From: Strigops habroptila
Lineage: Eukaryota > Chordata > Aves > Psittaciformes > Psittacidae
Direction: 5' to 3'
NCBI RefSeq assembly: GCF_004027225.2
Contig: NC_044282.2
Coordinates: 52,894,593-52,958,592, forward strand
DNA length: 64,000 nt
This document shows positions 33,301 to 40,381 of the stretch, piece by piece. The notes beneath the pieces are model-generated. The model had not been told where the DNA came from and did not search any database. It saw only the letters and a program-made list of their open reading frames with translations. How positions within the stretch are numbered: position 1 is the first letter of the stretch; each line of letters starts with the position of its first letter. Made by a program: the position numbers and the translations under genes.

Positions 33301-35732
33301 ATATGCAGATGTTTGGCTGCTGGGATGTATCAACACACCTGAGCACTGGAGGCGATTCGTCTCTTGGCTTCATACCTCAGGAGGCAGCAAAGAGGGGCTC
33401 CCATCCAGTAATACCTGCATAGACCAGCTTATGGCATTGGCTATGTCTACGGATGTAAGACTTTGTTACTAGTAATATCCCTGATGCTGCCTTGGTAGAG
33501 ATTTTCATATGCAAATTTTGGCATATTAAAGGTGTTCTGCTGTTCTGGCATCCTTGCATCAGCTAAGTGCCAAAGTAGCATGCATCATTTTACACTTACG
33601 TAAGGAGATAAAGTTTTTGCCTCAAGGATATGATGTTCCAAAGACAGAGATAACATGATGGGAAATGACAAGGAGCAGTGGAGAAGGGGGGTAGGGAAAA
33701 GAAAACAAAAGAGACAAATAGAAAAGAGAAAGGGCAGGGTACTGCCATGGGAGGACAAGCCTGATTTTTTCATTTCAGCATGTAAGATGTTTTCCCCAGG
33801 TTATCTTTTGTTAGGATCTTTTAAGTTATTTTTCTTGATCATCGTTTTCTCATTCTCTACCTCCTTAGGACCATTATTTTGCCTCCTCTGCATTTACAAA
33901 ATAATCAGTGGGTCTCATATGGAGGATGATGCTACTCTGTGTAAATGCGGCCCCTAAAGAATAGGAATCACTCAGTGCCATGAAAAGCAATATTGATAGA
34001 AGCTGCAGATGACTGTAAACAAATTTATCCCTCCGTTTTCTCTCTTCCTCCTTTTCTTTGGCTTCTGTTATTCAGGCCTGTGAGGTACAGCATCTCTGAC
34101 CAGGAAATATCTGTTCAAATCAATGTCTTCAGCTTGAACTAATAACCCTGCCACCGTTACAGCACCAGGCCTGTCTCTGACAGCAGCGGGGGTGTCCACC
34201 CCTTTCTGTCCTGCACTGCCTCCAATGACTAGTGGCTCTGCAACAGTTTAACTCATTCTGTAGCCAAGTCAAGTCATCTAGTATTGATGATTATAAAGAT
34301 AAAAGATTGTTACTGAAATCCCTCTTTATCCCTTGGCATGGGCGGTTCTGTTTGGATTGCTGTTTGATTTAATTGTTCTTTACTAATTCAGGGATACCTA
34401 TGCTGTCAGGTCAAGATCTGCTCTCACTGATGAAAGACAAAATGCCCTAAAATGGAATAGCTTATTAAAATATAAGTCAACTAAAAGTCAAAACTTTCAT
34501 GACAAAATAATAAACCCCTGAAAACTAGTGTCAGGATGGAAAGCCTGATACATTTGTGTTCATGAAAAACAAACCCACTTATTTTATAGCCCACCTACAA
34601 ATTCATTATGTTTGTCTTTCTCAGAAGTGAGACCTGGGAGATACTAGTAGCAGATAAAAATGTTCAGAAATGCTTGATGTATTAAGTACATACTTATGTT
34701 CAGTATGTTCTCCTGTTTCCATATTGCAATACCTTGGTGAAATTGTTTTGTACGCTGAGATTTGCCACTACGCACAGCTTACAGCAAGTCAAAGTGACAC
34801 AGTCATGACAATGTCATATGGGAACTCCATTGCTGTGCATCACATCAAACTCTCCAACATAGATTCAACAAGGCGGCCAGGCTCATCAGCTCACAGCTAC
34901 TAGCTCACATTAATGCAATAATAACAAAGCTTTGATTCAGAGTAAATACACATTATTAGCACATTGTATTAACACCATAACAAAGATACTATACTCTCAT
35001 CCTCCTTAACATGACAGACATTAACCAGAGTTTTCTTAATTCCCTGCAGAGAGGATCAAGCTCATATGGAGTTACTGTGCTAGACAAAGTGGTGGAAGGA
35101 AAACCAATTCCAGCAATCCCAGGCCAGGTGCTCCAGCAACCTGCTGCTTGACACTGTACCCTTGATGCCACCACAGGGCTCGGAGAGGAAAGCTGAGCCC
35201 TCTAACCCCTAAACCACGCGAAGAGGTTTGGGAGTCTGCATCTCTAGGCAGGTCCGGCTGCCTGGGCGTGCGAATGGGATGGGATGGGATGGCTGTAGCC
35301 ACTGGCAGCAGGGGGCGCACCCCGGGCGGCCCGGCGGTGCTGCTGAGGGCAGGGCAGGCAGGAGGAGAAGGTGCTGGGGAGGAGAGAGGGAAGGATGCTC
35401 GTCCTGGGGACACCCCCGTGCCGGGCCGGCAGCTCCCCCGCCACCCTTACCTGCGCCGTGCGCCTTTGTTCCTCCGGCTGCCGCGCCGGCAGCGCCCCGG
35501 CCGCCCGGCGGGAGCCATCCTCGTCCTCATCCTCCTCCCCCCGCGCCCCCCCGTTGTCCCGGCGGAGGCGGCGGGGCCCCGTCGCGGCCCGGCCCCGTCG
35601 CAGCCCCCGCAGGACGATGAGCGCGGCCGCCGCCGCCCCCAGCACCACCGCGGGCCAGAGCAGGGCCGGCAGCCGGGCCGCCAGCCCCAGCTCCCCCGCG
35701 CCCAGCGCCAGCCGCACCGCCGGGCCCAGCAT
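6191..35732 (-). CDS. MTDH-like: Metadherin (MTDH/LYRIC)-like gene, whole coding span, spliced
   Basis: This is a multi-exon gene read right to left, assembled from splice sites and reading phase. The 12-exon model totals 1413 nt including the stop (470 residues); without exon 4 it is 454. Human MTDH has 582 residues and 12 exons. Domains in order: a membrane segment at about residues 21-41, followed by arginines; an acidic stretch; PKKKRK at 95-100, which resembles a nuclear localisation signal; the conserved VWQTKISSREKR block from about 126; DVFSNVG (MTDH: SIFSGIG); the SND1-binding motif DWKAPLEEWGNW with both tryptophans; and lysine-rich segments toward the C-terminus. In the family, MTDH is an ER, nuclear-envelope and cytoplasmic scaffold that binds the nuclease SND1. 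I infer similar SND1 binding here. Outside the motifs similarity is low, so I read this as a divergent paralogue rather than MTDH itself. Family assignment is firm; exact ends are not. Confidence 0.86.
7088..7179 (-). CDS. MTDH-like: MTDH-like exon 11 (C-terminal tryptophan region)
   Basis: The acceptor is CTGATCCATCCTAG|AAGTGC and the donor TACGTTG|GTAACA, entering in phase 2 and leaving in phase 1. The translation includes SKGEIVIAKSPSALDFVP and then LETVWEDYV. Human MTDH has SVPPSQTKSETSWESPKQ just before its final lysine run, so the tryptophan-glutamate pair falls where expected. The donor has the same GTAACA form as that of exon 2. Confidence 0.62.
8118..8191 (-). CDS. MTDH-like: MTDH-like exon 10 (candidate)
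   Basis: This exon is proposed because exon 9 ends in phase 0 and exon 11 needs a phase-2 partner. The acceptor CTGCACTGAG|CCCAAA is weak in pyrimidines; the donor CAGAGAGT|GTGAGT is good. The 74 nt encode PKAKRDSRRPPSERNWGRGA and a few more residues, with no stop. No clear match to MTDH beyond a basic, proline- and serine-rich character. A different exon in 7180-8531 could take its place. Confidence 0.33.
8532..8606 (-). CDS. MTDH-like: MTDH-like exon 9
   Basis: The acceptor is CTGCTCCTGTTACAG|CTAAGA and the donor GGTATCT|GTGAGT. The exon is phase 0 at both ends and 25 codons long, as required by exon 8. It encodes LRSKTTIAFSTVQSAFKCEM followed by EAEVS. This can be laid against the KQEKAFSLKTISTSDPAEVL region of MTDH (shared K, AFS and AEV), a loose but ordered match. 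Splice sites are good. Confidence 0.72.
10336..10455 (-). CDS. MTDH-like: MTDH-like exon 8 (lysine-rich)
   Basis: The acceptor is CCCTGATGCTTTCAG|GATTTG and the donor GAGGCTT|GTGAGT, phase 0 at both ends, 40 codons. It includes SKMQQKKKKMEVKKAKGG, in the position of the lysine run (GKSKKKKKKKKKQ) of MTDH. A shorter version starting at 10392 (AATGCAG|CAGAAG) also keeps phase 0 and would drop the first 21 residues, which include an unusually hydrophobic stretch for this family. The 3' boundary is better supported than the 5' one. Confidence 0.62.
11163..11269 (-). CDS. MTDH-like: MTDH-like exon 7 (SND1-binding motif)
   Basis: The acceptor is GCTTGTCCTAACAG|ATGATCC and the donor GAGAAGGAGAAG|GTGAGA, entering in phase 1 and leaving in phase 0. 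The exon encodes DPSAIDLDSDWKAPLEEWGN, then WTGDEEHQTGDEKEK. Human MTDH reads NSDWNAPAEEWGNWVDEE. In human MTDH, W394 and W401 insert into pockets of SND1. Both tryptophans are present here with the same 7-residue spacing, as are AP, the acidic pair EE and GNW. This is the best identifier of the gene and strong evidence that SND1 binding is under selection. The tail GDEKEK matches DDDKEK in MTDH. Confidence 0.95.
13147..13191 (+). mobile_element. CR1 fragment (3' body)
   Basis: GCCAGGTTGGATGGGGCTTT and then GAGCAACCTGGTCTAGTGGA match the standard avian CR1 3' region in forward orientation. Only about 45 bp remain, and the usual tail is missing. Confidence 0.8.
13271..13505 (-). mobile_element. 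CR1 3' end, reverse orientation
   Basis: Begins CATAGAATCATAAAATGGTT, the complement of the CR1 tail, then ACCTTAAAGCTCATCC and the complement of the body up to the AAAGGGTAGATTTAGATTAG part. It is 5' truncated, as usual for CR1. It also holds the complement of the 45-bp fragment at 13147-13191. Confidence 0.93.
14506..14866 (-). mobile_element. CR1 copy of a second subtype, reverse orientation
   Basis: Starts AGGATTACAGAATCTCTGAG then GTTGGAAGGGGCCTCTGGAG, the complement of a CR1 subtype tail. It continues with CCACAACCTCTCTGGGCAAC and ends with GGGCACAGCACTCCAGATGT, the complement of further CR1 3' sequence. An A-run at 14680-14691 interrupts it. Confidence 0.85.
14954..14978. repeat. 25-bp direct repeat, copy 1
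   Basis: CGTTCTCCTCAATGCATTCA then ACCAG occurs here and again at 16018-16042 without mismatch. Flanking sequence is unrelated. Confidence 0.85.
15847..15915. repeat. T-rich / TTTG simple repeat
   Basis: Runs of T separated by (TTTG)n blocks, low complexity, on the plus strand. Confidence 0.9.
16018..16042. repeat. 25-bp direct repeat, copy 2
   Basis: Exact second copy of the 25-mer at 14954-14978, about 1.06 kb away in the same intron and orientation. Confidence 0.85.
17279..17299. repeat. C-rich tract
   Basis: Two runs of seven C separated by an A, then another C pair. A short low-complexity tract that is G-rich on the gene's sense strand. Confidence 0.85.
18820..18894 (-). CDS. MTDH-like: MTDH-like exon 6
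   Basis: The acceptor is TTTGCTTTCTAAATGCAG|GAACAT and the donor GAGTTAG|GTGAGT; both are strong. The exon is phase 1 at both ends and 75 nt long. It encodes TWDIAEVKSC, then PVTFGTLSDLSREL and a split aspartate. It corresponds to the MTDH stretch around YQWDVSRNQPYIDDEWSGLN, between the FSGIG and SDWNAP landmarks, and shares the WD pair. Its phases join exons 5 and 7 exactly. Confidence 0.9.
18895..20515. other. Intron between MTDH-like exons 6 and 5
   Basis: Contains one CR1 3' end (19706-19853). Nothing else that I can name. Confidence 0.6.
19706..19853 (+). mobile_element. CR1 3' end
   Basis: CCATCCCTGGCAGTGTTCAA, CCATGGCAGGGGGGTTGGAA, AAGGTCCTTTCCAACTCTAA and the tail ATTCTATGATTCTATGATGG follow the CR1 3' end in order. 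Severely 5' truncated. Confidence 0.93.
20516..20734 (-). CDS. MTDH-like: MTDH-like exon 5
   Basis: The donor is AATGTAG|GTGAGT, phase 1, strong. The coding frame is open from before 20734 and includes AFDWDEKRALWPLTED, then a GGGGKG loop, then ending DVFSNVG across the junction. Human MTDH has GGWNEKSVKLSS and ends its matching exon at SIFSGIG, so both landmarks agree in order and spacing. The left (5') end is uncertain. A phase-1 acceptor CCCAAG|AAGACC (top 20734), or AAGAAG|AC three bases further (20731), would accept exon 3 directly. A phase-0 acceptor GGTTGAG|CAAGCC (20693) would accept exon 4. Confidence 0.8.
21448..21539 (-). CDS. MTDH-like: MTDH-like exon 4 (candidate)
   Basis: The acceptor is TTTGCTGACCCAG|GGGAAG and the donor AACCAG|GTCATT, entering in phase 1 and leaving in phase 0. 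The translation includes GSSADHITVEAPEVLGAVLE. It can be aligned to the IENTITVTTEQLTTASFPVG region that follows the KISHREKR block in human MTDH, sharing ITV and a final P-x-G or P-G turn. If used, exon 5 must begin at 20693 rather than 20734. The match is short and could be chance. The alternative is that exon 3 splices directly to exon 5. Confidence 0.4.
22608..22676 (-). CDS. MTDH-like: MTDH-like exon 3 (conserved WxTKISxREKR block)
   Basis: The acceptor is CTGTGTTGTAG|GAGTTTGG and the donor AAAAAG|GTAAAT. The exon is phase 1 at both ends. With the split glycine it encodes GVWQTKISSREKRHLRKER followed by LKQK. Human MTDH has GAWETKISHREKRQQRKRD at the same place, also with the glycine at the left boundary. 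This is one of the two exons that fix the family. Confidence 0.92.
22677..24258. other. Intron between MTDH-like exons 3 and 2
   Basis: Holds a CR1 fragment near 24.0 kb. No further exon is seen. Confidence 0.6.
23998..24110 (-). mobile_element. CR1 3' end, reverse orientation
   Basis: CATAGAATCATATCATAGAA, AGGAAGGGACCTTAAAGCTC, ACACCTTCCACTAGACCAGG and TGTCCAATCTGGCC give the complement of the CR1 3' end. The terminal octamer is repeated. Confidence 0.92.
24259..24349 (-). CDS. MTDH-like: MTDH-like exon 2 (PKKKRK basic motif)
   Basis: The acceptor is TATACTGTAG|CCTAAG and the donor GGAAG|GTAACA. The exon enters in phase 0, matching exon 1, and leaves in phase 1, matching exon 3. It encodes 30 residues starting PKKKRKAQCLDRKVPKDLL and ending in KLQEEE, plus the first base of a glycine codon. 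In MTDH this region is also lysine-rich (KKKNRKKLSEKPK). PKKKRK fits a classical monopartite nuclear localisation signal. The exon was found by phase and composition rather than by long sequence identity. Confidence 0.8.
27242..27270. repeat. Perfect 12-bp inverted repeat with forkhead-like cores
   Basis: AACTGTAAACAA, five-base spacer, TTGTTTACAGTT. Each arm contains GTAAACA/TGTTTAC, the core bound by forkhead (FOX) factors, in convergent orientation. Confidence 0.75.
30820..31133 (+). mobile_element. CR1 3' end (longest recent copy)
   Basis: About 310 bp: AAGTCTGGAGAGGGACTTTT, GGGGAATGGCTTTAAGCTGA, ATTCTTCACTATGAGGGTGG, CAGGTTGCCCAGAGAAGCTG, GGCTTGGAACTAGATGATCT and a GTGATTCTATGA tail. 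The frames here belong to the element. Confidence 0.95.
35274..35293. repeat. Short GGGAT tandem repeat
   Basis: About four tandem copies of GGGAT at the edge of the CpG island, inside the start of intron 1. Confidence 0.8.
35451..35732 (-). CDS. MTDH-like: MTDH-like exon 1 (N-terminus, membrane segment)
   Basis: This exon encodes 94 residues and ends in phase 0 at GCGCAG|GTAAGG, a strong donor. The start is the first ATG in this frame (GGCCATGC, a purine at -3); the frame stays open further upstream, which is expected in such GC-rich DNA. The protein begins MLGPAVRLALGAGELGLAAR. A hydrophobic segment follows (LLWPAVVLGAAAAALIVL, about 24-41), then an arginine-rich stop-transfer run and an acidic patch (GEEDEDEDG). 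The end QPEEQRR resembles the RSEEQKKK of human MTDH, and GELGLAAR the TELGLDLG before its membrane helix. The extra 24 or so N-terminal residues of human MTDH are absent. The exon sits in the CpG island. Confidence 0.85.
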
Positions 35733-36130
35733 GGCCGACCCCGGGCCGCCCCTCCCCGGGCTGGGGAGGGGGGATGGATGCTGCGCTCCGCTCCGCCGCG
35801 CACGGAAAGTTGGTGCCGGAGCCGCGCTGGTCTCGGCGGGCGGCAGCGGAAGGAGGGGTACGGGGGGCGCGGACACGGCTGTGCTCACGGGAGTCTCTAT
35901 GCAAAGGATTTGGCCGTGAGGGCGGTTGCGCGGTGCGGGAGGGGGGGGGACGGAGCCCGGGGGGAGTGGAGGAGGGGGCGAGCGCTCGGGATGAATAGCT
36001 GCTATGGGCGAGTGAACGCGGAGAAGCAATCGCGAAGGCGATGCGGTTCAAAGCCGCGGAGCCGCGGGCATCAGCGTTTATTTGAGAGCAGGTCCCGAGG
36101 GTCGGGATACACGGGGGTGGTGGTCACGAG

Positions 36131-39100
36131 TGATGCGTTTTCGCAAAATTCACCCGTCTAGACTGATGTTTTTAGGAATGTACATCTTAGGCGCCGTTAC
36201 AAACGTGCCATCATCGAGCAACATCCCTGTGATGATTACAAGAACTGCCGATGTAATGCAGTGTGTGATGCGTTCTCATCTAGCGCTGATCCTCGGAGAA
36301 ATAACAGTTCATCACCGCTAGCAGAGCGCTAGGCAGAGTGCCTCAAACCACAAACCTCTCTGCTTTGCTGGATGGTAAATTTCTCCACCCACCTGATGAA
36401 TAAATGCAGGTGATGCTCTCACAAAGCCTTTTTTCAGAGTCACAGAGCTTCTTGTAAAATGACAAGTTGTATTTCATCTTGGCCAATCTAGAGGGATGAC
36501 CTCCGAGATATAAAGCAGTGAATAGCAGTGAAGGGAAGGAAGGAGCCCCTCTTGCAGAATTGTCTCTCAATGTGGTCATGCCTCACACCTGGCACAAACT
36601 CAGGTGTAAGCAGGGCATTACTACAAATATAGTAAGTAAACCTTATTTAAACAGAACAGCATAAAAAGGATAAAACTGTGCATAAAAAGCATAAGCCTAC
36701 ATGTTTGTAGTAAACCCAGTGCAAAGGGATTGGTAAGGAAATGGCCTTTGTCTATCTTGGCTTTATTTCATACCCAGTGGGGACCGCTCTTCTCCCAAGC
36801 ATGGATCCAGACACTGGAGCTCAAATCCAAACACATGCCCTTGCCAGAGACAGCAATTGGGAAGGCTCATTATCCATCCTTCCATTAAGATTACCACCTC
36901 TTCCGGGATGAAAGATTTATCATTCCAGTTTCCTGGGCTTAATTCCAATTCATCCTGAACAAGTCTAGGTTTTGAAAGCACCATAAGGTGTGATAGCACT
37001 TGAGAAATTTCCAGACCAAATACAGGAGGATCATTAATAAAATGATGTGCTGATTGGCTTTATGGGGAGAAGAAGGTTTTGAGGAGGAAGAAGTCCTTAA
37101 TACTCGGGAGAGGGCTAGGGGAGTACGGTGGTACTTTGAATGCCGTTGTTGGGGTGGGAAGCTTCCATTTAAACATGGATCTCACAAATTATCTGTTTTC
37201 TGTCTATCTCATCCTGCCTATCTTCTAAACTTCAGCACTGACTAATCCTGTGGTCTGAAACCTCAGAAATTTCAGCGTTTCTGTGCCTAGCTCTGATACT
37301 GATTTCTTATGAGACTATGCCTATCTTGTACCTATCTGGAGCCCTAAGCTGGTACCTAGGTAGTTATGTGCAAATATCAGAGACAGGGGCTTCCCCTGAA
37401 GTTAAAAAATGGCAGTTGTGTGATTAGTTTTATAACAATTTGATAGTTGTTTTTTCCCCTGTCTTGCTTTTTCGGCTCATAAAATGCAGATACATCTCTG
37501 AGCTGTTAAAAAGCAAGCAATCTGTACCTTGGATCGTAAATAAATATCACTACTTTCAGCTCATCTAAATTAGTTTGCTTTTCTTTTTCCCAGGGAAACA
37601 TAAGCTGAAAGACATTTCAGCAGTCAGTGTTGCTTAATTGACTATGAGATCACTGCTTTGCACCATTCTTTTCTGTTTTTGTTTTTTTTTCCCCTCCACA
37701 AAATAAAGGCAATTACTGTAGATGGCCTGTAATGGCATTTATTTTTGAAGAAAAGCATTACCATATTAGACTTTTTTCTAGTATTAATATAGGTTTATTT
37801 AACAGCATACCCCTTACACTATTGCTCTATGAAAATAGCACAAATTTTCATGATGACATGTTATATGGAAAGCCTGAAATTTTATTGCAAGCCTGAGAAG
37901 ATATTTTTCTATTTATGTGTGACACAAACTTACTGCAGATGTCTGATGGGAGTTGTTCTCCATTTGGACTCAGGAAGAAAGTCCAATAACCAGGAATTGG
38001 AACCATCTATTTGTTCTAGATCAAGATCCAGTCTTATTAATGTTTAAATGTTTCATGAAAACAGTTTGATTTTGACAAAAACAGATCACGATTTTTTAAA
38101 AAAGAGGCAAAGATCTCATTTTGGGTTGTTTTCGTGGTAGAAGCAAACCAGAGTTTTCTAGCTGCAATTAAAGCATAAACTTTTATTTCAATTTTGTATT
38201 GAATTGTGAAAAATTGAAATTTTCTGGAAAAAGAAGTAGGGAACAAAATAATTGTTTTAATAGCATTTCACAGAAATTGTAAGTTCTTGACCTGATGTGT
38301 TAGCGGTAGACTTAAGGAGTCACCAGTGGAAGCTAAGAGAAGTACCTTACACTGACACTGCTTGTGTTTAATCAACAGCAGCAGATGTGATAGAAAAAAA
38401 CAGTGATTTCAAACAAGTCAGGGATGTAAAGAGGAAGCTTTTAAACTGCCTCAGCAAAAGCACCTTTTGAGGGGCAGCGAGAAGACCTCTTGGCAGTATT
38501 TAGTAGTCCTTAATCATCTTCCCTCAACTGGAAATTCAGAAAACTGTAGCCGAAACAAGGCAGGTGAGCTTTGTTTCTATCAGCCGCTCAGACAGCTTCA
38601 AGTAAGGGGAGAGAATGAGCTGTGTCTTCCCTGCTAGGAGCAATTGGCACTTACCACATTGTTCAGAACAGACCCTGCTCATAACATTACAAGGCTTTGT
38701 CCTCTGCTCTCTGAGACTATGGGAATTTCGGGTAAATACATGGAAAACAATGGGGTTTTGCATTGGTTTAAGTGACACGGAGTGGCTTTTCTTTCAGTAG
38801 CTGGTTTCTGAGCCCTCCGTTGGAGGCGAGTACTATGCAGATGCGGACGGGAGGATGTTCAGATGTGGCAGAGATCAAAGCGCAGGTCTCCATTTCAGGC
38901 ATTCATGGGTAATGAAATGTAGAGCCAGGATGTGTTCCCTGGGCAGTGGTCCTGCCATGGGGCCCTGCTTCTGGCTGCGACCCTCTTGCTCTGCTGTAAT
39001 GAAGCTAATTTACAGGCTGAGATGATCTCACAGCCTGTGGCTTAGTTATTTACAGGCTTGAAGGGACATTTGCCCCAAATCCCAAGGTTCATCTGCTGAT

Positions 39101-40000
39101 GTACAGGAGAGGTATTCGTAACATATTTGTGTAATTCACAAACCTTTCCCATTTTTCCTCCTGTCTGAAGCCCTTGTGCACTAGTGACTTTCCATGGACA
39201 CATGTGAAGCTGATAAACTACTGAGCTTGCTTTGCCCATCGTTGAGGAAACTGAGGAGCATGCTAGCTGCACGCCTGGCAAAGCATGACAGTAACCAGTA
39301 ATGAGAGAGGAGTTTTCCGTCTGTTCAGGCTATTCAGTTCTTTGCACGGCTGCCCACGTGGCCAGGTATTTGCCATTAAACAAGATGATTAATTCCTTGA
39401 CAAGTTGATATCTGGCCTGGCAGTCCGGCATTTCCTTTCGGCATCTGTGGCTGATTTGAGGAATGCAGCTTTATAGATTTTTACTAATTATCTAATAGCT
39501 TTTCAATCTCTTGTTTCAGTACATGGAATTGGTGTTAATGAATTGCAGATCTTCAGCGTTCCATTCTTAACTGATTCCCCTAGTAAGTATGTTTAACACT
39601 TGCCTTGGCTTCCTGTACATGATTCATTTGGCTGGTAAGTGATCCATCTTTGTTTGCTGTCAAAGTCTTTGAGTTGGAAAAGGACTTTAATCATGTTACT
39701 TGGCTTTCCTGAATAGGGAGAAGAAATGGAGTCAAATAAGCACGCAATGGTAATGCAGTCAAAGAAGAACCATGGCCTGGGTTTCTTTCACTAATAAAAA
39801 GTTGTGCAATCTTCAATTTCCCTTTCATTTTCATAAAGAACATACTGGAAACATCTATTCAGCCAAAGATGTGAAATTAAACAAAGAAACAAAAACATCT
39901 TGAAAGGAGGAAAGAAGGCACTTTCCCAGCTTATGCGTTAATTAAGACCAGTCAAAGAAAACTGCTTCAAAAGGAAGGAGGAAGCCAGCGCTAAGCATGG
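36131..40000. other. Upstream flank, no gene supported
   Basis: Beyond the CpG island the sequence returns to AT-rich DNA. The stretch 39220-39290 includes GAGGAAACTGAGGAGCATGC, perhaps a worn MIR/L2 piece. Nothing else to name. Confidence 0.55.
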
Positions 40001-40102
40001 CTGCAACTGCTTTTAACAGGATGTAGCAATGACATGCATGGTAGACAAAGCCATAGCAGGCATTAATGCAACAATGTCAGTTCAAAGGGTACATAGAAAA
40101 AG

Positions 40103-40381
40103 TTGGAGGCAAAACTGAAGTTGCTGGATAATAAAGTTGTTTCACTAGCAGATTTGTCAGCAACAGCATGGGACAAAGGAACTTTTTTAGCAGAACATGA
40201 TCATCTTGAGAACTGTAAACACTGCTGGTTTAAAGATAAAATCAAAGGCCTTGAGAGCAAAGTAGAAGTAGACATAAAATTATGCATAGTTGGCTTTCCT
40301 GAAGGAGAAGATATTTGCATCCCTGTCAAACAGTTCAGAAAAGAAGCTGTAAAGTGCCCCGGCTCACTCTTGCACTCTTAG
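40103..40381 (+). pseudogene. L1/Tx1-type LINE ORF1 fragment, decayed
   Basis: The frame reads KLKLLDNKVVSLADLSATAW at its start and later FKDKIKGLESKVEVDIKLC followed by IVGFPEGED. This resembles the ORF1 protein of L1-like retrotransposons, where a coiled coil with ENRSRRNN leads into LRIVGLPEG (Transposase_22 family). The frame opens after a TAG, has no proper ATG and stops at TAG soon after the motif, so only the coiled-coil end and the start of the RNA-binding domain remain. No reverse transcriptase is seen nearby. L1-type elements are scarce in birds, so this would be an ancient insertion. A chance resemblance cannot be excluded. Confidence 0.5.

Larger units (their letters stand above)
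24350..35450. other. Intron 1 of the MTDH-like gene
   Basis: About 11 kb from the CpG island to exon 2. It contains one CR1 copy (30.8-31.1 kb), a perfect hairpin with two forkhead-type motifs (27.24 kb) and no exon I can support. The frame at 32272-32577 is open for 101 codons but matches nothing I know. Confidence 0.6.
35225..36130 (-). promoter_or_regulatory. CpG-island promoter of the MTDH-like gene
   Basis: About 900 bases with dense CpG and GC-rich tracts stand out from AT-rich flanks. The island covers exon 1, its 5' untranslated region and the start of intron 1. I see no TATA box at a sensible distance from the ATG, so this looks like a broad housekeeping-type promoter. The minus strand is the only one with a supported gene; divergent transcription is possible but unsupported. 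Several long overlapping reading frames here follow from the base composition. Confidence 0.85.

Noticed and set aside
35165..35230. Minus-strand sequence resembling a tRNA-derived SINE head (GTGGTTTAGGGGTTAGAG)
   Set aside because: Too short and with no recognisable body after it.
35244..36161. Overlapping long frames on both strands (118 to 297 codons) in the CpG island
   Set aside because: Proline/arginine/glycine-rich in every frame, as expected from GC-rich DNA poor in stop codons. Only the minus frame from the ATG at 35732 ends at a good donor and continues in phase.
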